Source of the DNA: Symbiodinium microadriaticum
Lineage: Eukaryota; Sar; Dinophyceae; Suessiales; Symbiodiniaceae
Length of the DNA: 64,000 nucleotides
NCBI GenBank assembly: GCA_001939145.1
Contig: LSRX01000480.1
Coordinates: 421,622-485,621 of the forward strand
Reading direction: 5' to 3'
This document shows positions 1-10,289 of this stretch, piece after piece; the stretch's first letter is position 1; each line of letters starts with the position of its first letter. A model generated the notes under the pieces. It was not told the origin of the DNA and did not search any database. It worked only from the letters and a program-made list of their open reading frames with translations. Position numbers and translations under genes: made by a program.

Positions 1-740
1 AAAACTCAGGCCCCGGTATGGATGATGACGATGTTATGATCGTGGAGCCCCACCAGAACCCCCTGGAAATCGAGAGCTCAGAGGCTGGAATATTGCACAG
101 ACATGTATATTTATTATAATAATAAAGATAGATCTCCTAATAGACGATATATGCAAGGACGAACGTCCTCCAGAGGGTTACGGTGCTGCCGGGGCCACTG
201 ACCAGGCAGCTTATATGCCACACATTAATATGTTTGCGTGTGTGTGTGTGTGTGTCGGTGTTCTTGTGTATTTTAGTTCTGACTCTATCGCTTATAAGGT
301 GATGGCGCCCACAACGCACTCCCCGGTGCCGATTCTTCGTCGGCTGCAGGCCTCCAGTATATAATACATATAATTATATATATATATATATATATAAACC
401 CCGAGGGATATATATATATATATAATATAATAATTATAATAATTATTATGATTATTATATATTATTATTATATATATATATATATATATTTATTTATAAC
501 ACTTATAAATATATGCATATATTATAATATTTATAATATTTATATGTGTGTAATATATAACTAATATATATATATAAATATATATATATATTTATATTTA
601 TAATTATAATTATTTATTTGTATTTATAAAATTTGTATATATGTATATACATATTACACACACACCCTGGCTATATATAATGTTTTAAGCGAGGCTGAGC
701 TACTGGCTGAGAATGAATATGCCGGTGCAGAAGATGTTGC
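1..740. repeat. AT-rich non-coding DNA with TA, TAA and GT microsatellites
   Basis: I see no coding exon here. Roughly 361-660 is almost pure A/T in alternating TA runs and TAA/TTA runs, and a GT dinucleotide run lies near 233-255. The short minus-strand open frame over the GT run is translated simple repeat. Confidence 0.8.
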
Positions 741-813
741 TTGGAATTATTGATTTTATTTGCTAATGTACGTGTCTTTCCTGTACAAAATGCGCCATGT
801 ATGCAATATTCAG

Positions 814-2016
814 GTACCGCGCCCGCTGCGATCGCCGTCGCCAACAAGAACGAAGATTGCGCCTTCTACGTCAAAGAAAAGAAGGCTTCTGATGAGTTCC
901 AAGAAGGCCCAGCAGGTCACCACGATGTTTCAAAATCTTGCTGGCCTTGTTCGATTCGAATTCAGGTTCGCCCATCAAGCTCCCCCAAGGCTTCAGGTTC
1001 GCATTCCAAGGAAGAAGAGGCAGGGATATATACATTACAAATATAGTGGGTTGGAGACTTCCAAGCTTCGATTCCCGACATGTCACATAACATCCCTTTG
1101 CCAGGAAGCTGGTGTGAGCCTGGAAGGGGCAAAGGATGAGGAGATCATGGAAAAGCAGGCTGGCCCAAATGGTGTGTATATATAATATATTGTAACCTAA
1201 TTATATAATTTATATAATTGATATATAATAATATAATAATAAAATAACATATATATATATAAATAGGTGTATATATATATATACACCCCTTCGAAAGGAC
1301 TGTGGTCCCCGAAGCAACAAGAAGAAGCAGCAAAAGAATGATGACATGGAGCAGGCCTTGATGTCGTGTTGTGTATCGTGCTATTCGATTTAATCTGACA
1401 GGAGCCTGGTCCCCCAAGCAGCAAGAAGAAACAGCAAAAGAGTGATGACATGGAGCAGGCCTTGCATTTCCCCGTCGTGTGGTGGTTCGTATGTATTCTT
1501 CGACTTATATGAACAGGAGCCTGGTCCCCCAAGCAGCAAGAAGAAGCCGCAAAAGAATGATGACATGGAGCAGGTCTTGCACTACCTGTCGTGTGGTGAT
1601 TCGTGTGATAATTATAATAATTATAATAATTAATTCCAAATTTAAATAATTCTGCAGAGGAGCCTGGTCCTTGCCCCGGCAGCAAGAAGAAGCAGGAAGA
1701 GAGTGATGACATGGAGCAGGCCTTGAATTACCCGTCGTGTTGCAACACGTGATTCGTATTATATTCGACTAGTCTGACAGGAGTCTGGTTCTCCAAGCAG
1801 CAAGAAGAAGCTGCAAAAGAGTGATGACATGGAGCAGGCCTGGAATTACCCGTCGTATTGTGAGTCGTATATTTCATATTCTGATGCCCGTATAATGTAT
1901 CTGGCAGGAGCCTGGTCCTCTAAGCAGCAAGAAGAATGAAGAGAGTCAGGAAACGGAGCAGGACAGTGCATATATATATATATAGTTATTATTATAAATA
2001 TTATATTATAATATAA

Positions 2017-2055
<39 letters not shown>

Positions 2056-3509
2056 ATGTGTTTCATATCCATGTGGAAATGCATATATATATATATATAT
2101 TTATAATTATTATTATAAGAATATTATTATAAATTAATTATTACTATATGTGTACTCTGATTCTTGATCACAGGAGCCTGGTTCCGAAAGCCCTGCTGTG
2201 CCTTGGTGTGTGTATGTGCATTTTTGCAGTTGCTGTGAGGCAGCATGATCAAGAATTGCAGCACCGGTCATGTAACATATGTGTGCTAATGTGAACTTGC
2301 TGAGGTTCTGAAAAACAGTGCCAGTCCCATCAAAGTCTGGAGTGGCGACAGTCAGCCTTTCTTCGGGCGTGGAGCTGAAGCAGTGGATGATTCACAGGTG
2401 CTGCATCATGGTGTCTGTGTGTTTCTCTCTCTGCCTATAATTTAAATATAAACTAGCTATAGCTACTCATTCCAGATCTGCATGCCTGATCATGATGATG
2501 CTTGTGCAGGCCAACGACTACCCTGATGACAGACTGCCATTGCCCTGTATTCCATGGCCTGTATTCCGTCCTGGTGCTGGTGACGGTGAGTTGGGCACAG
2601 ACCTCTTGCAGGCTGCCTCAGCATGTGCAGCAGTTTTTTTTTGTGCACGTCCATCGTGAATTGCCGCTGTACATGTGACCTATATAATTATATTATAAAT
2701 AAGAAATTATATCGCCATATTTGCAATATTGTCGTGCAGGCCCAACGGCAGCTACGCAAAAGCATTCGTGAGCTTTGCCCCGGTGATGAGGATGATGATG
2801 CCTGTGAGGGAAAGGGCAAAAGCACAAAGACAAAGCCTCAAGCTAAGTCAAAGGCCAAATGCAAAGCTAAGAGCAAAGCGAAGAGCAAAGCGAAGAGCAA
2901 AGCGAAGAGCAAAGCGAAGAGCAAGGCAAGGAGCCAGGCGCCAGCAGGCATCGAGCGAGGCAACGAAGAAGTGATGAGTGATGCGCTGGAGTTGGAACAA
3001 GAAGAGGAAGATGAGAATGAGAAGGTGCTGCGGGAGGAGGAGGTCTTGGATAAGGCAAGCAAAGGCCAAAAAAAAAGGAAGAAAGCAACCAAGGATCAGG
3101 ACCTGCCCGTGAAGCGCCGACTCTTCGAGGAGGAGGAGGAGGAGTTGCAAGAGGAGGCAGAGGCAGTGGTGCATTCTGCCATGAGGGTACATGCTTTATA
3201 TGATGTGCCATGTTCACATGTATATAGTGCATATTTTGATACATTGGCCAGGCTAGCCTGGGAAATGATGCGGATGTCGCTGCCGCCGCTGCCCCAGAGG
3301 CAGATGAGGCTGCCCCAGAGGCAGAGGAGGCTGCCCCAGAGGCAGCAGAGGTCGAGGCGCCGCCAAAGATGAAGAAAAAGAAAAGGAAGGTAAAGAAAGG
3401 AAAAAAGAAGCGGGGGTCCAAGGTGGACCAGACCCCCGAGAAGAACGAGGCCGAAGCCGAGGATGAAGAAGAGCAGCAGGCCAGGGCTCACCAGCATGTG
3501 CCTAGCTAG
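814..3509 (+). CDS. Multi-exon gene: lysine-rich/acidic repeat protein with a tandem exon array
   Basis: Function not recognised. Exons that stay in one frame with AG acceptors are: 814-915, about 966-1023, the repeat exons 1105-1158, 1298-1354, 1402-1458, 1517-1573, 1660-1719, 1781-1837 and 1908-1961, then about 2174-2205, 2305-2397, about 2510-2585, 2740-3186 and 3252-3509 (stop TAG). Most are phase 0 at both ends. The 2740-3186 exon encodes a Lys/Ala stretch of repeated SKAK units, then Glu-rich segments and basic clusters (KKRKK, VKRRLF) that could be nuclear localisation signals. The last exon has Ala/Pro/Glu repeats, a KMKKKKRKVKKGKKK basic block and an acidic tail. Charge pattern and low complexity suggest a nuclear or chromatin-associated protein; that is inference. 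The start codon is not identified, and the exons at 2174 and 2510-2585 have uncertain ends. Confidence 0.6.
1105..1961 (+). repeat. Tandem array of seven homologous exon-plus-intron units
   Basis: Seven consecutive units each hold one exon of 54-60 nt coding for a variant of EPGPPSSKKKQQKSDDMEQ, separated by introns of 47-139 nt. Exons begin with GAG, GAA or GAC right after an AG and end in CAG. Donors after that CAG are GC at 1159, 1355, 1459, 1720 and 1838, GT at 1574 and GA at 1962. Introns also resemble each other (start GCCTTG, a CGTCGTGT segment, end GACAG or GGCAG), so the repeating unit is exon plus intron. All exons are multiples of three and phase 0-0, so unit gain or loss would keep the frame. 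Confidence 0.8.
1966..2150. repeat. AT microsatellite intron
   Basis: Alternating TA runs and TAT/ATA repeats fill the intron after the last repeat exon. No coding signal is visible. Confidence 0.75.
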
Positions 3510-4017
3510 ATCTATGTACATAAATAACAATAAACTTATAATTAGGTATACTCCGTAGCAAGTAATTATAATTAATTTATAATATATATATATATATATA
3601 TGTATATAACGTGTTATTACAATTTTTGAGTTTTACACATGACATCATGTACATTGTACACATTCATATACATGTGTATGACACATGTTTACGTACAACA
3701 GTCCAGAAGCACATACACAGACAGACACACACACACATGTGTATATATATATATGTACAGTATACTATATATATATATACACATTGTGTATATATATATA
3801 TATATATACATTGTGTGTATATATATATAGTACATTATTATTATTGAAATACTATATTTGGCTCTCTATATATTATATTATAATAATAATAATTATTTAT
3901 AATATATATTATATATATATATGTATATATATATATGTATATGTGTATCTCTCTCTCTCTCTCTTTTTTCTGGACCTCGCTCTCTCTCCCTCCCTTCTTC
4001 AAGAAACTCTCATGCAG
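3510..4017. repeat. Microsatellite-rich spacer (TA, CA, CT repeats)
   Basis: This spacer after the TAG at 3507-3509 holds long TA runs (about 3580-3610, 3738-3845, 3895-3945), a CA run near 3725-3738 and a CT run near 3951-3966 that grades into a pyrimidine tract before the next exon's acceptor. No gene is supported. Confidence 0.75.
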
Positions 4018-4367
4018 GAAGCCGCCACGCCACCACCGCTGCAGCCGGCTCTGCACCTCACCAGGCCATCGGGGTATACACCGCGCCTCAGCAGGCCAAA
4101 GGCCAAAGCCAAGACGAAAGGAAAGTTTGGGGAAGGGAAGGAATTGCCACAATGGAAGCAGAAAGCCATTGTGTGCATCTCAATTTGTTCGATTCAACTG
4201 CATGATGCAGCTGTATTCCGTCTAGGAGCTTATAGAGCCTAGCCTAAATTAAATATATGTCTCAGGCAAAAAAGGAGATTGTGCTCGAAGACCTCCGGAA
4301 GCTTCGCATTCTTGACCGGAGCATGGTGGTTCCGCAGAGAACAGATGACATTACGAAGCCAGCCTGA
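4018..4367 (+). CDS. Terminal exons of a small unrecognised gene
   Basis: Two exons are supported. The first begins after CATGCAG at 4018; in the preferred frame it encodes a Pro-rich then Lys-rich stretch (KAKAKTKGKFGEGK) up to about 4168. A second forward frame over this exon is also open, so the frame is not certain. The second, 4266-4367, starts after CTCAG and encodes AKKEIVLEDLRKLRILDRSM and about a dozen further residues before TGA at 4365-4367. The LEDLRKLRILD segment looks helical. Upstream exons were not found, so this is the 3' end of a gene or the whole of a very small one. Confidence 0.4.
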
Positions 4368-4492
4368 AGTATCATGTTATTTGGAAGGATTATAATATAT
4401 AATATAATTATAGATTATAATTTAGAATCTTATTAACTTGTACGTGCTGCATACTGTGCTCCTATAGCTAAGGTCCTTCACCCTCACTGCAG

Positions 4493-5122
4493 GCCCCCGG
4501 GTGCATGAGATGGCAGATGGGCTTGGGGTATCCACACTGGGTGTTTTGTATCTTGGCTGCATGTGTGAGTATGTGGTCGAGTCCTGCCGTTATGCATCCG
4601 GATCCATTTCTGAACCCAGGTTGGGTGGAGCCTTCTATGTGTCCCCTGTGACACAGGAACGCATTGACTCTGTGAATCACAACAATCCCAAGACCCAAGT
4701 CAAGGCAGGTTGTGTAGGCACTTCATTATAATATATTATAATTATATAATATACCCCAAATATTATCCCTATAATTATTATAAACCCTATAATCCTAAAC
4801 CCTAGACCCTAAACCCCTAAACCCCTAAACCCTAAATTATTCAAAGGCCAACCAGAAAGACGGGGTGCACATCAGCTGGAAGAAGGGAGACTTGGGTGAT
4901 CTTCAAGACAAGTGCTTCAGCTGCAATCTAGCTTTGATGGTACATGCATGCAATGATCTGAATATTGCATTATTATTACAATCCCTGACACAGATGCTCA
5001 CACGTGCACAATCCCAGGTTCCGGCTTGCAAAGAAAGTGGCTGGATGGCTTGCTCCATACTGGCCACGGCCTACAGCGATCCCACGAAAGTCGACAGAGA
5101 AGAAGAAGAAGACGAAGCTTAA
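4493..5122 (+). CDS. Three-exon 3' part of an unrecognised gene
   Basis: Exons 4493-4704, 4847-4939 and 5018-5122 join in phase 0. The first follows CTGCAG and ends CAAGTCAAG before a GC donor. The second begins GCCAACCAG after AAAG and ends at ATG before GTACATG. The third begins GTTCCG after CCCAG and ends in TAA at 5120-5122. The product has a Cys-containing hydrophobic segment (LGVLYLGCMCEYVVESC), a lysine/tryptophan segment (VHISWKKGDLGDLQDK) and an acidic tail (DREEEEDEA). The third exon is also open in another frame that would end in a Lys/Arg-rich tail; phase continuity favours the acidic version. No family recognised. Confidence 0.45.
4735..4846. repeat. Intron with degenerate CCCTAAA repeats
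   Basis: Between exons 4493-4704 and 4847-4939 the intron contains several consecutive CCCTAAA/CCCCTAAA units (about 4793-4836), the plant/dinoflagellate-type telomere motif in interstitial position. Confidence 0.7.
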
Positions 5123-5183
5123 GACGAAGAAGCGCGGTGGCGGCTCATGATGCATACTATGCTATAGCTGGCAATTTGCAAGC

Positions 5184-5996
5184 ATGGCAAGGATCTTCCA
5201 CATGCCGAAGCGGATTCCGGAACAGGAAAATGTGTCAATTTGCATCGAATCCAATGAAACCCGTACTGTGCTTGTGAGATCAGACATGATGTGCAATGGA
5301 CATGTACAGTGTTGCAACAACTCCTGACATACCGCAGGTTTTCCGATCCATGTGTGTCGCTCTTCTCGTGAATTGCTTGCAACAGAATTATAGTGAGATT
5401 CTAGATCTGATCTAGCTTTGTTCTCCAATCCCGAGAAACATGATTATAACCTCAACAATTCCGAGCTTCGGAACCATGGCACAGTGGCAGAGCAGCCCTC
5501 TGACGCTTTCCTCATCAGCGATATCTCTCCTGATGTTGATGGGATCACACAAAGCATTGCACAGGTCTCAGTTGTGCAGTTTAGCCCGTGTGCAACAATA
5601 TTATTGTATAATTGAACTCCTCAGCCTGCCCTGCATGTCAACGATCTAGGATCCATGTGGCCGACTATGTGGCGCAGAACTCTGCACTTGCTGTGAGCTC
5701 TCGGGTCTTGGTCTCAGGTTCCACAGACCTACGAATGCAGAGTGTGCGGGTTATGAAGCAGTTCACGTGTGAACCCTGTGAATATACGCCTCAGGACCAC
5801 GTGCACTACGACATGTTTGCTGGATGCCGGAATATGCAGCGAACATACTGTGCCCCGTCATCGAACGAATGCTGCTTCAAGTTTGTTTCATGTTAAAGAG
5901 TCTCGGAATCTGAGGTTCGGCTGGCCTGCGCAGGCAACTCATCAGCAATGGAGCCGTCCCCCACGGCACAATGACATCGAGCCCCCAACCCTGTAG
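5184..5996 (+). CDS. Putative multi-exon gene with a Cys-rich exon
   Basis: An ATG at 5184 opens an exon (MARIFHMPKRIPEQENVSIC and on) to 5273, ending before GTGAGA. A phase-0 exon begins at 5338 after CCGCAG (VFRSMCVALLVNCLQQ). Further coding-quality stretches are about 5429-5564 (GTVAEQPSDAFLISDISPDV, then a CAG-GT donor), a segment with CPAC near 5627, and 5718-about 5880, which carries CEPC and then four more cysteines (CRN, YCAP, ECCF), a possible zinc-binding arrangement. A last exon, 5934-5996, follows GCGCAG and ends in TAG. Phases between the middle exons do not all agree, so the model is provisional or the gene is damaged. No family assigned. Confidence 0.35.
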
Positions 5997-6152
5997 CTAG
6001 AGCAATTAATTATATAATTATAATACTTATTTAATTATATTATGTATCCCGAATATTATAATATTATAAGTATAGAATTAATATGATTGAATATATAATT
6101 CTGTATATCTACAAACACATGTACATATATATATATATACATATATATATAC

Positions 6153-6202
<50 letters not shown>

Positions 6203-6480
6203 TTTAATGCAATATGTTATAATTATTATATATAAATATTCTTTTATTTATCTATTTATATACATACAGCAATAGCCTGCCAACAAACCCTCCTACTAAT
6301 TATAAATCTTAATAAAATTATAATATAATAATACTATATAATAATGTCCTATAACAAATCCCGAAGTTTTCAAATTCTAGCCCTTTGCTATAATACTGTG
6401 TATATATGTAGTAATATCAATTATTTAGACTATATTTGCTTTAAATTTAATTATACGTGATATATAGTTACTAGGTACAA
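5997..6480. repeat. AT-rich spacer with (TA)n runs
   Basis: A/T-only stretches dominate, with repeated TATATATACATATATATA runs at about 6118-6205. No exon or RNA gene is visible. Confidence 0.75.
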
Positions 6481-6495
6481 TCCGTCTGGGATCAA

Positions 6496-7243
6496 ATGAA
6501 CTTCATTATTCAACTCGTGCTTCAAATAAATGAATTCGATTCCAATTTGCTCGTACTAAGTGACTACATGGATGTGAGTCACCGACCCGACGATGATCTC
6601 TGCAGCACGATCCCTGACTGCACTGTGAATCCGCAGACCTGCTGGCCCTGTTCGAACCCCTGCTGCTGTTTTATGTCGTCAACCAAGGACTGGGTTTATA
6701 TCAGCTGTTCGAAGCATATTGAAGTTGAAGCCACTGGGCTTGGCAACAATAGGCCTGCCGTGTGGCTCTTTCGTTTGGATCAACAGAGCCACTTCACAAA
6801 GAACAGAATCTGACCCTTTCGGCAACGAGCTCCTGCCGCACGTGGCCGATGGCAACAAGCACCTGGGATGAACATAGCTGTATACGTATGGTATGCTGAT
6901 CGTACACGAATTAGCTCAGGATTGCTGCTCGGGTAGCGCTGTTACTGTTGCTGCTCGCGGCTCGACGGGCACTATTCCTTCTTGAACAACCATCGTCCTC
7001 CAAGTTGGAAGACCTACCCTACATCCGCCATGCCTTGACTACGACCTCTGCAGTTCTACCTGTTCGTAGGGTTTTCTTGTCGGGGACTTAATAATCGAGT
7101 GTGCTCTGGGATTGCTAGCCTGCCACTCTCTGCACTGTTTCCCAACAATCCTGTATTGACTCAGCTGGATGGGGAACTTTGGCCACTTCAGCTGCAAGGC
7201 CTCGCTGGCCTACAGCAACTTGTGCCCTGTCCAGAATTCCTAA
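6496..7243 (+). CDS. Fragment of a dinoflagellate multicopy protein family (function unknown)
   Basis: Three segments read like consecutive exons of a protein family I recall as abundant in Symbiodinium-type genomes. Segment one (about 6705-6871) encodes IGLPCGSFVWINRATSQRT, then DPFGNELLPHVADGNK. Segment two (6920-7070, AGG-GT donor) encodes a hydrophobic RVALLLLLLAARRALFLLEQ followed by PSSSKLEDLPYIRH. Segment three (7165-7243) encodes WMGNFGHFSCKASLAYSN. These fit the family's conserved order: a C.S....NR.T block, a GN.....R..LL block, an LEQP block and a YSN block. The junction between segments one and two cannot be made in frame with a normal donor, so the copy may be broken. The overlapping Cys-rich frame at 6496-6813 is probably not the true frame. 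Biochemical role unknown. Confidence 0.45.
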
Positions 7244-7994
7244 TAATTATTTAATTATTCAATTCTATTATAATTATAATTATTATTATGCTACATGTGC
7301 TGCCGATGAGGAGCTTCATCTCTAAGCTGTCGAAGCGGCTATCAATGGCGAGGCGAAATCGGCTGCAATTATCCTCGCAGGGGGTTGTGACACGTAGAAG
7401 GGTCAAGGGGAAAACTGCTGTGCAGCTTGGCTTTACTTATGAGCTTGAATTTTCTTGTCGCAATGCAAATGTGCAATTGAAGTACAGTGATCATACATGT
7501 ACAATTATAAACATAAGGACTGGCTCCAGAAAGCTCAAATCAACGCAAGCGTACCCGCAAAAGTTCTGCAGAAAGATCCTGAAACTACATCTGAAGTCGA
7601 TGGATGCTTGGCAAAGAATTGATGGNCAGCTACAATCCAGCTCGCAGTGCAGCCGCTTCGCCCATTGCAGTACAGCTTGCTTGTTCGTCTACATTATACA
7701 TGCGGTTTTTCGCTTTATGCTTCCGTGTTCTACGATACGGGCTTTTCGTGACTGCAGCAGCTGCTTCTGAACGGCTCCGCTTTCGGCCGAAGGCCTGCAG
7801 CCGCAGATGGACCGCAGTCACTTTCCGGCAAGCCGAAACAAAAGAAGAGCAGTGCGATTCTTTACATGTTCAGCCTTCATGTTGCATGCTTCTGTACTTC
7901 CGCTTTGCTGTTGCTTACAAACTGTAGCTCTGGTGTTAGTTGCGTGGTGTAGGACTTTCCATGAACGGGGGACATCGTTGCGGTCGCCCGCCGC
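7244..7994. other. Spacer with assembly gap at 7626
   Basis: No feature is confidently supported. A + strand open frame from 7288 runs through the gap base at 7626 and has no recognisable domain. Composition changes from AT-rich to GC-rich at about the gap, so the two sides may not be adjacent in the genome. Confidence 0.5.
7626..7626. other. Assembly gap (single N)
   Basis: An undetermined base marks a change from AT-rich to GC-rich sequence. Confidence 0.95.
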
Positions 7995-9747
7995 ATGGAG
8001 ACCATACGGCATCGCATCACTCGACGGTGCAAAGACTTTCCATGGATACCATTCAGCGAGGAGGAGCTCAAGGCAGTTCGGAAGCGGTGGAAAAACTCCA
8101 AAGCCTGCGGGCCCGACAGCATCTCCCATGAGTCCTTGAAGATCTTGGAGCAGGACGACCGTTGGCGATCCATGTTGCTATATGTCTTCAATGACATGTT
8201 ATATACTGCAGCGATCCCGTCCTGTATCGAGAAAGGGATCACGGTCTTACTGGCGAAGACGACAGTACCGGGGGACTGGAGTGACACGAGACCGATAACT
8301 CTCAGCTCCACGCTTCTTCGGTCGTTCTCGCAACTGATCATTGGGCGAGCCTCACACCTTCTCCAGGGGGACTCGCGCCTGCAATGGTCGCGGAAATCCC
8401 GACAAGGAGTGGAGCTTATCCTCATACTTCGCCGCCTATGCCGTGTGGCACACGACTGGGGACTTCCCATGTTCCTGGCGAAGCTAGACATCAGAAAGGC
8501 CTTCGACTCCATCTTTCAGGAAGCCATGGCAGAGCAGATTGAGGAGGACGTGAGCATCAATGGTGGAATGCCGTGGGAAGCCAGAGCGTGGATATCCCTC
8601 GTGCACGCCAATGAGATGGAGATCGTCTTCCGGGAGGAGCATTTTCGACTCCCACAATCGAACGGAGTACGACAAGGCTCCCCAGATAGCCCAATAGCCT
8701 TTGGACGCATCGTGGCCAAAGACCTGGAGAAGTCCCTCGCAGAAGCCAAACACGCCAAGCCTACCAGCGGGGAACCTCCCCCTGAGGATGGGGGATGCTT
8801 TATGGACGACAGCTACCTATGGTCGACGTCGGCAACCCATCTCCAGACCATGCTGAACCGGGTGGGGGCCAACCTCCCGAAGAAAGGACTAGACATCCAC
8901 CCTGTCAAGACGGAGATCATCGACAACCAGGAAGGGGGGACTCCGTTCAAGGTGGCGGGGAAGACCGTACTATCTAAGGGGGCCGACCACGTCATCCGAG
9001 TGCTTGGAAGCCCCCTCAACTTCAGGGGACAACCATCGATCATCGTGGCGGAGATGCAAACCCGAGCACGAAAGGCATTTGCGAAGCATCGGGGGACCCT
9101 CATGTCCAACGCTCCCTTGAAGAGCAGACTGCAGATGCACACGGTGCTCGTCCGTCAATCCGCCCTTTGGGCCTGCGAGACGTGGGGATGTATGGACTTC
9201 ATCCTCAAATGCGCGAACTCCACCCAGCTCATGCAAGCACGCAACATGCTCAAGACTTCTCGCGGAGCCGGGGAACAGTGGCACGAATGGAACATACGGA
9301 CGCTCCGAAAAGCCAGAGCCCTGCTTCACCACTACGAGATCTCTCGATGGTCGACTTTCATTCTGCAACAGGTGTTGGGGTTTGACCGGCCACGCAAGCC
9401 GGGGCGACAAGGTCGGCGCAGCCATGATGCGCTGGAGAAATCTCAAATGGTGGCGAATCGAGCAGACCATCCCCCCTGCCTGGGGGGGACACCGTCACTC
9501 TCATCGCTTCAACCCGCATCTAGATGTCGAAAGACAGATCGCCGCTGTGGCCGGCGAGGATTGGCAGACCATCGCCGAAGACCGTTTTCGTTGGGCGAAC
9601 ATGGAGGACACGTTTGTGGCTAAGTTCGACATTCCCTGGGCAAGCGGGGAACAAGCCCAGATCGGCAACCTGATTCCCAACCAGGCCGCGGGGAAACGAA
9701 GACCCCGCAAGCCGCCCCGCAGACGAATCTTGGACAGGGGGACATAG
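7995..9747 (+). mobile_element. 5'-truncated non-LTR (LINE) reverse transcriptase, frameshifted
   Basis: The frame from ATG 7995 encodes a LINE-type reverse transcriptase. Visible blocks: FSEEELKAVRKRWKNSKACG and the PDS that follows (residues 20-43); DWSDTRPITLSSTLLRSF (94-111); motif A AKLDIRKAFDS with catalytic Asp165 (162-172); motif B GVRQGSPDSPIAF (224-236); motif C CFMDDS (268-273), with FMDD in place of the usual YADD; and a motif D region around KKGLDIHPVKTEI. Near 9370-9385, around a TTGGGG run, the sensible reading moves to the +1 frame (GHASRGDKVGAAMMRWRNLK and on), ending at TAG 9745-9747. No endonuclease domain precedes the RT, as in 5'-truncated LINE copies. The frameshift and truncation suggest an inactive copy. 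No target-site duplication was found. Confidence 0.85.
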
Positions 9748-10289
9748 ATGACGTGAGGGGAACCATGACAGCTCTCGCCGAGAACTCGCCCTGTACAAGA
9801 GCCGAGCTGCATAGGACTTGTTGCATGCTGCCTCGCCCCCCTGCAAAAATCTCAGAGAGCTGGAGTCATGGCTACACCGGGAATTGAAGCACTGCAGGGC
9901 TCATGGCATGTCGACACGCAGTTCAAGCAAATGCTCTTTTGGTTGCCCATTGTCGTGATTTGCATCCGTGAGCAGGCTTGCAGTTTTCTCCTCTGCCCGT
10001 GATGCACATGGTTAGGACCGCCCTCGAGCTGAGTTCATGCCGACCGTGAACCTCACAGCGTCGTCCGCAACGTCTCGCACTCAAACATGTTCGATTTCGG
10101 CATCATGCTTCACATGATCACGTCTGGAACTACCTGCACTACATGTTTCACTGCTATGTGTACTACCTGTTTCACTGCTATGTGTACTACCTGTCCGTGC
10201 GCTGGAACCTCATTCGCTCAGTAGTTGAGAAAGATAGCATTAGCACACAGCTGAAACACGGAACTGCAGCCGCCGCAGAGCACGCAAAC
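9748..10289. other. Spacer; includes a perfect 24-bp tandem duplication at 10146-10193
   Basis: No gene is supported between the LINE stop and the ATG at 10290. Two identical 24-bp copies (10146-10169 and 10170-10193) encode FHCYVYYL twice in the frame entering the next reading frame, which looks like recent slippage rather than real protein. Confidence 0.6.

Noticed and set aside
1105..1961. CRISPR-like or satellite-only interpretation of the repeat-spacer pattern
   Set aside because: Repeats are in phase, start after AG, end in CAG and encode one peptide; spacers are homologous introns.
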